From: Ctena decussata
Lineage: Eukaryota; Mollusca; Bivalvia; Lucinida; Lucinidae
Length of the DNA stretch: 64,000 nucleotides
Direction: 5' to 3'
Assembly: GCA_963989385.1 (NCBI GenBank)
Contig: OZ022501.1
Span: forward strand, 23,832,102-23,896,101
Below, one piece after another: positions 44,347-54,222 of the stretch (position 1 is the stretch's first letter; every line of letters begins with the position of its first letter). Position numbers and translations under genes: made by a program. The notes under the pieces are model-generated. The model saw only the letters and a list, made by a program, of their open reading frames with translations, searched no databases and was not told where the DNA came from.

Positions 44347-46560
44347 TTTTGTGTTGATTTTGTGTCTGCTGTATAACTTGAATACCTTCTGAAATATTTT
44401 CATGACATTTCACAGGTATGTAGCACAGGTCATGACGATATTTCACGAACAAGAATGGCAACTCTTGCCTTCTTACATTTTGAGTTATTTCCCCTTGATA
44501 GTTTTGGGTGTGATTTCCTGTCCGCATTGTTACTTGAATACCCTTTGAAATATTTTCATGATACTTTACAGGTATGTAGAGCAGGTCATGATGATATGTC
44601 GCAAACAAGAATCACAACTCTTTTTTTTTTAAAGTATTTCCCCTTGATGGTTTTAGGTGTGATTTCGTGTCCACTCTATAACTTGAATATCTTTTGAAAT
44701 ATTTTCATGATACTTCACAGATGATGTGTCACAAACAAGAGTGACAACTCTTGCTTTCTTACTTTTTGAGTTATTTCCCCTTGATGGTTTTGGGTATGAT
44801 TTTGTGTCTGCCCTATAACTTGAATACCTTTTGAAATATTTTCATGATACTTCACAGATATGTAGAACAGGTCAGGATGATGTGTTGCAAACAAGAATGA
44901 CAACTCGTGCTTTCTTACTTTTTTAGTTATATCCCCTTGATGGTTTTAGGTGTTATTTAGTGCCCACTCTATAACTTGAATGAATACCTTTTGAAATATT
45001 TATATGATACTTCACAGATATGTAGAACAGGTCATGACAATGTGTCACGAAAAAGAATGACAACTTTACAACTTTTGCTTTCTTATGCCCCCGCCATGAA
45101 ATAGCAGAAGGGCATATAGATTTAACCCTGTATGTATGTATGTATGTATGTATGTATGTATGTATGTATGTATGTATGTATGTATGTATGTATGTATGTA
45201 TGTGTGTTACCGAAATAGAGTCCAGTTCATTACTTTGGTTTGCATGGTGGGATTCAAAAATTATTTGGCAAAAATGATCATTATGACAAGGCGGTGTGTC
45301 ACATGCAAAATCCATATCGCTATCTCAAAGGTCAAGGTCACAGTCTGCACTTAAACTTTGTACATAGGCTATAATGAAATATGTTCGTGTCCAACCTATA
45401 ACTTTAGACTGCATAGTCGGATTTACAATTATTTGGCTTAAATGATCATCATGACAAGATGGTGTGTCACGTGCAAGAACCATGTCGCTATCTCAGAGGT
45501 CAAGGTCACTTAAACTATGTACATAGGCAAAAATGGAATATGTTTGTGTCCGACCTGTAACTTTGGACTGCATGGTGGGATTTAAAAAATATTTGACACA
45601 AATGATCATCATGACAAGATGATGTGTCACGTGCAAAAACCATGTCACTATTTTAAAGGTCAAGGTCACAGTCCGCACTTTAACTTTGTGCATAGGCTAT
45701 AATAAATTATGTTCATGTCTGGTCCATTACTTTGTCCTGCATGGTGGGATGACAACATTATTTGGCATAAATAATTGTCATGGCAAGATGGTGTGTCATG
45801 TGCAAAAACCATGCTGCTAGCTTTAAGGTCAAGGTCACAGTCAGCACTTAAGCTTAGTGAAATGTTGTCCTGCATGATGGGATTTCAAAATTATCTGACA
45901 TAAATAATTATTATGACAAGTTGATGTGTCACATGCAAGAATCATATCATTAGCTCAAAGGTCAAGGTCACAGTACGCACTGAAACTTTATGCATAGGCT
46001 TCAGTGAAACATGTCTATGTCCTGTCCATAACTTTATCCTGGATGGTGGAATTCAAAACTATATTGCATAAATGATCATCATGACAAACCCCTAGCTTGA
46101 CGGTCAAGGTCACACTGCGCATGTAAACTTTATGTATAGGCTATAGTGAAATTTTTTTGTGTCTGGCCTATAACTTAGTCCTGCATAGGTCATTTTGATA
46201 TTTAATATCTCTTGATTTGCCTTTTATATTGTACAAGTCTCGCCATGAACCTAGTTATCCTACAAGTGCCAGTAACTTAATCAAGGTGCCATCTTACTCA
46301 AGGTACTAGGTGGGGCATCCGTGTCCGATGGACACATTTCTATTTATTACTTTTTTAGTTATCTCCCCTGTGATGGTTTTAGATGTCCGCTCCATAACTA
46401 TAATACCTTCTGAAATATTTTTATGATACTTCAGAGATATGCAGAACAGGTCTAGATGATTTGCCTTATACATGAATGACAACTCTTGCATTCATACTTT
46501 GTGTGTTATTTCCCTTTGGTAGTTTGAGCTGCAGTTTGAGTCTCTGCTCCATATCTTCAT
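44347..46560 (+). repeat. Core family J tandem repeats
   Basis: About six units of about 165 bp ('ATAACTTGAATACCTTTTGAAATATTTTCATGATACTTCACAGATATGTAGAACAGGTCATGACGATGTGTC.CAAACAAGAATGACAACTCTTGCTTTCTTACTTTTTGAGTTATTTCCCCTTGATGG'). The family continues from 30846-30960. It is interrupted at 45085-46343 and fades out by about 46560. Family ends are not found. Confidence 0.7.
45085..46343 (+). mobile_element. Diverged HINE with (TGTA)n
   Basis: Starts ATGCCCCCGCCATGAAATAGCAGAAGGGCAT, a decayed relative of the 5453 element 5' hairpin. A long (TGTA)n microsatellite (45129-45206) stands where other copies have GTCC. About six cores of about 150-160 bp ('GCATGGTGGGATTCAAAA.TATTTGGCATAAATGATCATCATGACAAGATGGTGTGTCACGTGCAA ... 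AAAGGTCAAGGTCACAGT') follow. The end is GGTGGGGCATCC, hairpin GTGTCC-GAT-GGACAC (46321-46335), then CTAT (46340-46343) where others have CTAG. The interrupted J core continues on both sides. Confidence 0.7.
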
Positions 46561-47090
46561 ACCCCCAGCCCTCACCCCCACCAAAAAAAAAAATCCAGAT
46601 TTGGATTCTTTGTCCAAATTCACTTACTAGAGAGCTCAGAATTAGGTTTATAGGGCTCGTACTTTAGAAGTTATTCACAGATTTTGAAAGTTGAGTGAAT
46701 CATAATGCTATACATTTGTGTACATGGTGGCTGTTTTTAGCAGCCAAACATACTTTTTAGTCTGAGTGTTAGATAATCATGCATCTGTTAAACAGATAAT
46801 GTCAATCAGAAGCATAAAAGAATGACAATACGTTACATATCTGTGTTTTAAAGTGCACCCTTTTTACCAAGGCCCATGGGGGTCTTCAGTTGGGGGATTA
46901 GCCATCTCCTCTTATGGCTATTTTTTCAGTAGGCTTAATTTCCAGAGAAGCAAACAGGGAGTCCTTAAAGATTGTTCCCTTTGAAAAAATGATATACCCA
47001 GTCCCCTTAAAAATATTTCCTTACAATGTTGAGCTTCATGATCAGTGGGTTAAGTGCTGGGCTGCAGATCTAGCAGTTCCTTGGAACATA
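46561..47090. other. Unassigned intronic or intergenic stretch
   Basis: No gene seen. An A run at 46582-46592. Confidence 0.3.
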
Positions 47091-47260
47091 TTTATAAAAC
47101 GACTTAAGTGGTTGCTATGCTGTTGCTAAGGCTGAATTGTATGAAGGAGATTCCCAACAACTATGAAATTTGCTCTGGAGGAACAGCCCGAAAAAGACTG
47201 TTCCTCCAGAGCAAATTTAGCCTTAGCAACACATAGCAACAACTTAAGTTGTTTTATAAA
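47091..47260. mobile_element. Fold-back element with unequal arms
   Basis: The left arm TTTATAAAACGACTTAAGTGGTTGCTATG...TTTGCTCTGGAGGAACAG (47091-47186) and right arm (complement, 47198-47260) pair along their length. An extra about 33 bases (GAATTGTATGAAGGAGATTCCCAACAACTATG) are present only in the left arm. It lies about 250 bp before the first MYRF-like exon. Confidence 0.8.
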
Positions 47261-47413
47261 TACAGCCCCTGGTACTAATCAGGCTGGAGGTGGAATTGTT
47301 ACTAACTATAAATGGGACTCCATTGCTCACAGCCTTTCATTATCACTCTCCCATCATCCTGGTATGACTGAAATACTGTTAAAAAGGACATACAATTGCA
47401 AGTCATTGATTGA

Positions 47414-47722
<309 letters not shown>

Positions 47723-47728
47723 TAATAA

Positions 47729-47962
47729 TTGAGCATGACTCAACAAAACCAACAAAGTGGCATGTGTGCCTAGTGAAACTAAGATCAGCCTGAGCATCCA
47801 CTCAGTCTGATCAGAGTCTTTGTTGTCAGCATGGAGGTAGCTTAGACCTTTAGCTACCCTTTAAGTGCTCAGCTAAGACTCTGATCAGACTGGGCTGAAG
47901 CCCAGGCTGATCTGAGTCTTTGTTGGGCCCACATGCCACTTTGTTGGTTTTGCCAGATCACA
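47729..47962. mobile_element. Palindromic MITE (CAACAAAGTGG family), copy 1
   Basis: Starts GAGCATGACTCAACAAAACCAACAAAGTGGCATGTG and ends with the complement CACATGCCACTTTGTTGGTTTTG. The interior is also inverted ('AGATCAGCCTGAGCATCC...CAGTCTGATCAGAGTCTTTGTTG' against 'GACTCTGATCAGACTGGG...CAGGCTGATCTGAGTC'). It lies in the first MYRF-like intron, 15 bp after the donor. Confidence 0.85.
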
Positions 47963-48194
47963 GCCATATACAGTCAAACCTATATATTAAGCAAAAACCT
48001 GTCTTAAAAGGCCAAAAGCCCATATCCCAAGTTTCAGTGTAAATGGACCTATATTAAGAAAGCACTGTCCTTCAGCAAGCAATATGGACAGACTCTGTGC
48101 CTTGAGGTGTAGCAATGGATCCGCTCTGCTGAGCATCTTAGAGACCCATCGTTATGAGAATTAGAACAACAGCAATCAATTTGCAAGCAGTTTA

Positions 48195-48217
48195 CCCCCC
48201 CCCCCCCCCCCCCCCCC
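48195..48217. repeat. Poly-C run
   Basis: 23 consecutive C in the first MYRF-like intron; G-quadruplex potential on the minus strand. Confidence 0.9.
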
Positions 48218-48464
48218 ATAATGGTACTTGCTTTTGGTACCATTTTGGTCTGTTGTTTTGACCCCGTTATTCTAAACTAACATGACATTAAGATTTCTAA
48301 TTAATTGTATGTAAAAACAATGGTATTTTTTGCAGAAAAAGTATTAGCACACTTGCTTTTATGTGTACAGGAAGATTGACCGAGTCCTTCACTAACTACC
48401 TTGTTTAGCTAACGATGCTTTGATACAACTAGGCTTTGGTATGGAACCATTAGTCTAGCTATAA

Positions 48465-48704
48465 ATGAGCCCCGACATGACAAAACCAACGAAGTGGTTT
48501 TTTGCTCAGTGCAGACTCAGATCAGCCTGAGCATGTGTCCAGTCTGATCAGAGTCTTTGCTGTCTGTATGGAGGTTGTTTAGACCCTTAGCTACCCTTTA
48601 AGTGCTTAGCCAAGAGTCTGATCAGATTGGGTGGATGCCCAGGCTAATCTGAGTCTGTACTGGGCACACAACCACTTTGTTGGTTTTCTCGTGTCGCGGC
48701 TCAT
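48465..48704. mobile_element. Palindromic MITE, copy 2
   Basis: ATGAGCCCCGACATGACAAAACCAACGAAGTGG to CCACTTTGTTGGTTTTCTCGTGTCGCGGCTCAT, the most complete copy. It ends 18 bp before the acceptor of the second MYRF-like exon, so the usual branch-point interval lies in or at the edge of the MITE. Confidence 0.85.
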
Positions 48705-48722
48705 TAATGATATTTTTTTCAG

Positions 48723-48921
48723 GCATCAAACCCAGGTCAGTTTGATAGTGATATTGATGTACAACACTGGCAGAGAGGCCACACCCAGGACTCTGTGTAT
48801 CACATGTGTGGGCGTGAATATTGATCACCCTGACGAGGCTGTCACAATACACGGCAATGTCAAATTGATTGGTCACGTGCTGCAGACTTCAGATATGAGA
48901 AGAAAAGAGGACTTCAAAGAG
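48723..48921 (+). pseudogene. MYRF-like exon 2 of 3: start of auto-cleavage domain, frameshifted
   Basis: The acceptor (TTTTTTTCAG) and donor (GAG|GTATGG) are intact. The first 27 codons (ASNPGQFDSDIDV...DSVYH) continue exon 1 in frame. The rest (VGVNIDHPDEAVTIHGNVKL... TSDMRRK ... FKE) is clearly the family sequence but in another frame. The break is at 48804-48807: four bases stand where three codons are expected, a net 5-nt loss. The exon is 199 bp, while neighbouring phases require a multiple of three; 204 would fit. Read straight through it stops ten bases after the break region. The Ser-Lys dyad of the intramolecular chaperone/auto-cleavage domain (S and K in SDMRRK) is retained. Explanations: pseudogene, a decaying paralogue, or an allele or assembly error. 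Confidence 0.85.
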
Positions 48922-49138
48922 GTATGGTATAAAAGGTTCTTCTGCAACAAAAAAAAAATCATTCTGGTGCAGTTATCTCCCCATTACTTGGTAAAATGTG
49001 CAATTATACAAAACTGTGTGACTTCATATGGTAAACATATTCAAAGACATCACAAAGAAAGGAACATCAGTAGTAAAACACAGCTTCAGAAACAGAGGGA
49101 GGCACTAAGGGATGGGCTGATGATACATTTTAGATAAT
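48922..49138. other. Start of second MYRF-like intron
   Basis: Ordinary intronic sequence before a block of insertions that makes up most of the 4.7-kb intron. Confidence 0.5.
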
Positions 49139-50588
49139 TTGAGCTGTGACGCGACAAAACCAATAAAGTGGCATGTGCCCCAAGTGAAGACTCAGATCAG
49201 CCTGGGCATCTGCCCAGTCTAATCAGAGTCTTTGTTATGCCCTTAAAGGATAGCTAAGGGTCTAAGCTTGCCATGCAGGTAGCAAAGTCTTCACTGGGCT
49301 GACATGCCACTTTGTTAGGGCCCCGCCAGACAAAGTCTGCTGAGGCCCTATAGCAATCACCTTGTCCATCTGTCTGTCTGTTCATCCTTACGTCTGTCTG
49401 TCCGTCATCATTTTGTGTCCGCTCAATAACTCTAAAACCTTTAGAGGTATTTTCATGAGACTTGATACAATTGTAAAGCATCATCAGACAATGTGCAGAG
49501 AACAAGAACTATAACTCTGACTACAATATTTACTGTATTATGCCCCTTTGAAATTTTGAGTACAGATATCGTGTCCGCTCCATAACTCTGAAACCGTTAA
49601 AGATATTTTCACGAGACTTGGTACAAATGTAAAGCATCATCAGACGATGTGCAGAGAACAAGAACCATAACTCTGCTTACAATCGTTCACTGAATTGTGC
49701 CCCTTTGAAATTTTGAGTACATAAATAGTGTCCGCTCCATAACTCTAAACTCGTTAAAGATATTTTCATGAGACTTGGTACTAATGTAAAGCATCATCAG
49801 ACGATGTGCAGAGAACAAGAACTATAACGTCTGTCCGTCCGTCATCATTTCATGTCCGCTCAATAACTCTAAAACCGTCAGAGGTATTTTCATGAGACTT
49901 GATACAAATGTAAAGCATCATCAGACGATGTGCAGAGAACAAGAACCATAACTCTGCCCACAATTTTTACTGAATTATGCCCCTTTGAAATTTTGAGTAC
50001 AGAAATTGTGTCCGCTCCATATCTCTGAAATCATTGAAGATATTTTCACGAGACTTGGTACAAATGTAAAGCATCATCAGACGATGTGCAGAGAACAAGA
50101 ACCATACCTCTGCCTACATCATTTACTGAAGTATGCCCCTTTGAAATTTTGAGTGCAGAAATCATGTCCGCTCGATAACTCTGAAACCTTTAAGGATATT
50201 TTCACAAGACTTGGTACAAATGTAAAGCATCATCTGTCGATGTGCAGAGAACAAGAACCATAACTCTGCCTACACTATTTAATGAATTATGCCCCTTTGT
50301 AATTTTAAGTACAGAAATCGTGTGCTGTTCATAACCATGAAACCGTTAGAGTTTTTTTGCACGAGACTTGTTACAAATGTAAATCATCAGACGATGTGCG
50401 GAGAAAAAAACCATAACTCTGCCTACATTATTTACTGAATTATGTCCATTTGTAATTTTGAGTACAGAAATCTTGTCTGCTCTTTAACTCAGAAACGGTT
50501 AGAGATATTTTCACAAGACTTGGTACAAATGTAAAGTATCATCAGGTAATGAGCAGAGAAAAAGAATCCTAACTCTGTCTACCTTTTT

Positions 50589-52686
50589 AGCTCACCTGAG
50601 CACGAAGTGCTCAAGGTGAGGTATTGTGATCGGTCTTTGTCCGGCGTCAGGCGTCAACTTTTGCTTTAAACGACTTCTCCTCCAAAACTGCTGGGCAGAT
50701 TTTGAAATAATTTCACAGAAATGTTCTTTGGGGGGACTCTCTACCAAAATTTCTTTGGGGAACTCTCTACCAAAATTGCTCAAATGGTTCCCCTCCGCTG
50801 AACAATATGGCCGCCAGAGCTAAAAATAGAAAAACCTTTAAACGACTTCTCCAAAACTGCTGGGCAGATTTTGAAATAATTTCACAGAAATGTTCCTTAG
50901 GAGACCTTCTACCGAAATTGCTCAAATGGTTCTGCTCCGCTAAACAATATGGCCGCCAGAGCTAAAAATAGAAAAACCTTTAAACAACCTACTACAAAAC
51001 TGTTGGGCAGATTTTGAAATAATTTCACAGAAATGTTCCTTAGGGGACCCTCTACCAAAATTGCTCAAACGGTTTAGCTCGGCTAAACAATATGGCAGCC
51101 AGAGCTAAAAATAGAAAAACCTTTAAACGACTTCTCCTCCAAAACTGCTGGGCCGATTTTGAAATAATTTCACAGAAATGTTCCTTAGGAGACCCTCTAC
51201 CAAAATTGCTCAAATGGTTCTGCTCCGCTGAACAGTATGGCCGCCTGAGCTAAAAATAGAATAACCTTTAAACGACTTCTCCAAAACTGCCGGGCCGGGT
51301 AGCGCAATCGGTAGGGCACCTGACTCGTAAGTCAGAGGTCATGGGTTCGAATCCCGGTCTGGCCACATACTTTCGTTTCTCCTTCCACTGATTCAAGAAG
51401 GGCAGTTGTCAGTTACTGGCGAAAGTATGTGCACTTAGTACTGGTTAACGACTTAGGAGGTCTAAGCCTGCCCAGGAATAGTGTGGTTAGGTTAACTGAC
51501 CGTCCCGACATGACCTTAGTTGTTTACAGTGGATGTTAAGCAGTAAATCAACCAACCAACCAAATCCTCCAAAACTGCTGGGCCGATTTTGAAATAATTT
51601 CACAGAAATGTTCCTTAGGAGACCCTCTACCAAAATTGCTCAAACGGTTCTGCTCCGCTGAACAATATGGCCACCAGAGCTGGAAATAGAAAAAAGCTTT
51701 AAACATTATCATCCTTGAAGCCAGTGGCTCGATTTCAAAAAAAATTCTCAGAAATGTTTTACTCATGGCCCTGAACAAAAATTGCTAAAACGGTTCCACT
51801 CCGCTGAACAAAATGGCCGCCAGAGCTAAAAATAGAAATAAATCTTAGAATGACACAGAGGGCACAGTTATGATCCAATCATCATGAAACTTTGTCAGAA
51901 TGTTTATCTAAATGTAATCTAGACCATCTTTGAAACTGGGTCATGTGGGGTCAAAAACTAGGTCACTGGGTCAAATCTTAGAACAACCTTGTGCACACTC
52001 TAGAGGGCACAGTTATGAGCCAATCTTCTTGAAACTTTGTCAGAATGTTTATTTATATAAAATCTAGGCCAAATTTGAATCTGAGTCTTGTGGGTAAAAA
52101 AACTAGGTCACTAGGTCAAATCTTAGAAAAACCTTGTGTACATTCTAGAGGGCACAGTTATGATCCAATCTACATGAAACATTGTCAGAATGTTTATTTC
52201 AATGAAATCTATACCAGATTTGAAACTGGGCCATGTCAGGTCAAAAACTAGGTCACTAGGTCAGTTCTTAGAAAAACAGTGTGACTGCTTTAGAGGACAC
52301 AGTTTTATTCTAATCTTCATGAGACTTTGTCAGAATGTTTGTCTCCAACAAATCTGGACCAAAGGTGCAACTTGGTCATGTTGGGTCAAAAAGTAGGTCA
52401 CTAGGTTAAAACCTTAGAAAGACATTGTGTACACTCTAGAGGGCACAGTTTTGATAACTTTGTCAGAATGTTCATATCCAAGAAATATAGACCAGGTTTG
52501 AAACGGTCATGTGGGGTCAAAATCTAGGTCATTAGGGTAAATCTTATAAAAACCTTAGGTACACAATAAAGGGTTCATTTTGCATTTAATCTTTGTGAAA
52601 CTCTGTCTGTCGATCATATGGGTGTCTCTGAGGTTAAGTTCACAGGATACTCAGGTGAGCGATCCAGGGCCATCATGGCCCTCTTG
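50589..52686 (+). mobile_element. Nested HINE, GAGCAC-GAA-GTGCTC type
   Basis: The 5' hairpin is AGCTCACCTGAGCAC-GAA-GTGCTCAAGGTGAG (loop 50604-50606). About six cores of about 150 bp ('CGACTTCTCCTCCAAAACTGCTGGGCCGATTTTGAAATAATTTCACAGAAATGTTCC') are followed by about five of about 155 bp ('TCTAGAGGGCACAGTTATGATCCAATCTTCATGAAACTTTGTCAGAATGTTTAT ... GGTCAAAAACTAGGTCACTAGGTCA'). Then come the subterminal CTCAGGTGAGC, hairpin AGGGCC-ATCAT-GGCCCT (52666-52682) and CTTG (52683-52686). The host core continues 'TTTACTGAATTATGCCC'. A SINE interrupts it at 51291-51566. Confidence 0.8.
51291..51566 (+). mobile_element. tRNA-derived SINE, copy 2, with target duplication
   Basis: The tRNA-like head has GGGTAGCGCAATCGG (A box) and GGTTCGAATCC (intact B box). 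The body shared with copy 1 ('GATTCAAGAAGGGCAGTTGTCAGTTACTGGC ... GGTCTAAGCCTGCCCAGGAA ... GTTTACAGTGGATGTTAAGC') ends in an (AACC)n tail. A 12-bp target duplication CTCCAAAACTGC lies at 51279-51290 and 51567-51578. This copy is younger-looking than copy 1. Confidence 0.85.
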
Positions 52687-53383
52687 TTTACTGAATTATG
52701 CCCGTTTGTAATTTTAAATATAGAAATCAGGTCAGCTCTATAGCTTTAAAACCACCATGATATTTTCATAAAACTTGTACATAATATAAAGCATCATCAG
52801 ACAATGAGCAGAGAATAAGAACTGTAACTCATCTACATTTTTTACAGAATTATTCCTCTTTGTAGTTTACAGTGTAGAAAACCTGTTTGCTCTCTAACTT
52901 TAAAACTGTTTAAGATATTTTCACAAACCTTGGTACAAATAAACTTCATCAGACAATGTGCACAGAAAAAGAACCATAACTACACCTTCCCTTTGTTATT
53001 TTAGGTATGGAAATCTTGTCTGCTGTATAACTTTAAAGCCTTTGAAGATATTTTTTATAAAACTTGGTACAAATATAAAGCATCATTAGATGATCCGAAG
53101 GTGTACAGATTGCAAGAATGGTAACATCAGTTTCCTGCCTCACAGAGTTGTTGCCCATGCTTTAATCAATCATAATTGTGTATTTTGCCCATATCTTAAT
53201 GACACTGCCAGAGGATTAATTTCAAAGAACATATTTAATATGAAGGAACAACATGATAATGGAAGGCTGGTATTGTTATTTCTAGTCGGGCACATACGAC
53301 TTAAACGTCATCAATAGTTTCATAAAGGCGGGGCCCTTTTAGTTACCATGTTTCTAGTTCGTTTTGTTGTGTTGCGGCTCATT

Positions 53384-53597
53384 TGTCTATTTCTCCATAG
53401 GCAGTCATAATGAGTTATCTCTGTATTCAGTAAATTTAGAATCAGTTATTATCAAGGAAGAAAATATTTTGCAAATTTTATGATAAAGGAAATAAACATT
53501 AACCTCCCTTACCTTCATGTATTTTTTTGCTAAGGGAGATAATCAAGTTATGCAAGGGGAAATAATTTTGCAATGATTACCATTCTCTTTTTTACAG
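53384..53597. other. Intron end before third MYRF-like exon
   Basis: Ends in TTCTCTTTTTTACAG. Nothing else supported. Confidence 0.5.
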
Positions 53598-53822
53598 GTT
53601 GACTCTAAAGAACAGCTCAAGAAAGTCCAGAAAATGAAGATTTATAATTACAAGTTCAGTGATGACTATGCTGATCATGTGGGCATGCCAGAGAGCCATT
53701 GGAAAGACACCAGATTTATTGCTCAGGAAATAGGAAAAGTGTTACCTGACGCTGTGTGGGAAATGGGAGATTTCAAACTTTCCAGTGGAAGTGAAGTGAA
53801 ATATCTTTTAGTTGTTAATAAG
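53598..53822 (+). CDS. MYRF-like exon 3 of 3: auto-cleavage domain, second part
   Basis: 75 codons, phase 0 at both ends, between TTTTTTACAG and the donor GTGAGC. The product begins VDSKEQLKKVQKMKIYNYKF, has 'RFIAQEIGKVLPDAVWEMGDF' in the middle and ends 'KYLLVVNK'. It matches the MYRF intramolecular chaperone/auto-cleavage domain (related to phage tail-spike S74 peptidases) up to the conserved VNK before the coiled coil. The exons for the coiled coil, transmembrane segment and C-terminal domain would follow, but the remaining 10 kb of the window contains none that I can see. Confidence 0.85.
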
Positions 53823-53912
53823 GTGAGCTGAATATGTTTACAGATATGGGGGGAGTTCAATAAGTTCGTAGACCTCGGGGTTTAACTCACTGATTGGAAG
53901 ATGGTTTCAACA

Positions 53913-54155
53913 TTATTTTTCAATATAATCCCCCTTTACTTCAGTGCATTTGACCCACTTTTCTGTTAAGCAGTTTATGCCTTTGAAATAAAAGTCGTCT
54001 GTTTGGTCCTCAAACCAAGCCTCTGTAGAAGCCTTCAGCTCATCATTGTCCCGAAATCTCTTTCCACGCAAGTGGGACTTCAAATTTCGAAACAGATAAT
54101 CACTTGCGGCCAGGTCTGGACTGTATGGCAGTGATTTAACTGCTCGAACTTGCAC
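53913..54155 (-). pseudogene. mariner transposase C-terminal fragment
   Basis: An 80-codon frame carries the mariner signature 'YSPDLAASDYLFRNLKSHLRGKRF' region around residues 11-34 (containing the last catalytic Asp) and a C-terminus 'WVKCTEVKGDYIEK'. The N-terminal DNA-binding domain and the first two catalytic acids are missing. It is not functional. Confidence 0.88.
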
Positions 54156-54222
54156 TCAAGAATAGTGCTTGTGCAACTCTGGACTTGTGCACAGGGGCAT
54201 TATCATTTTTGCCTATGGGTAT

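Larger units (their letters stand above)
49317..53357 (+). mobile_element. HINE, CAGAC-AAA-GTCTG type, with nested HINE
   Basis: The 5' hairpin is AGGGCCCCGCCAGAC-AAA-GTCTGCTGAGGCCCT (loop 49332-49334), followed by GTCT/GTCC runs. About nine cores of about 170 bp follow ('GTCCGCTCCATAACTCTGAAACCGTTAAAGATATTTTCACGAGACTTGGTACAAATGTAAAGCATCATCAGACGATGTGCAGAGAACAAGAACCATAACTCTGCC ... GAATTATGCCCCTTTGAAATTTTGAGTACAGAAATC'). The subterminal GGCGGGGCCCT (53328-53338) is the exact complement of the 5' arm. It ends TTTCTAG (CTAG 53354-53357) before T. The 3' hairpin is weak here. It sits between T and T in the right TIR of a MITE. Confidence 0.8.
49139..53383. mobile_element. Palindromic MITE, copy 3, split by a HINE
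   Basis: The left part is 49139-49316 (TGAGCTGTGACGCGACAAAACCAATAAAGTGG ... CATGCCACTTTGTT). The right end is 53358-53383 (TTCGTTTTGTTGTGTTGCGGCTCATT). Joined, they restore the right TIR of copy 2 with few changes, which fixes the borders of the 49317-53357 insertion. Confidence 0.8.
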
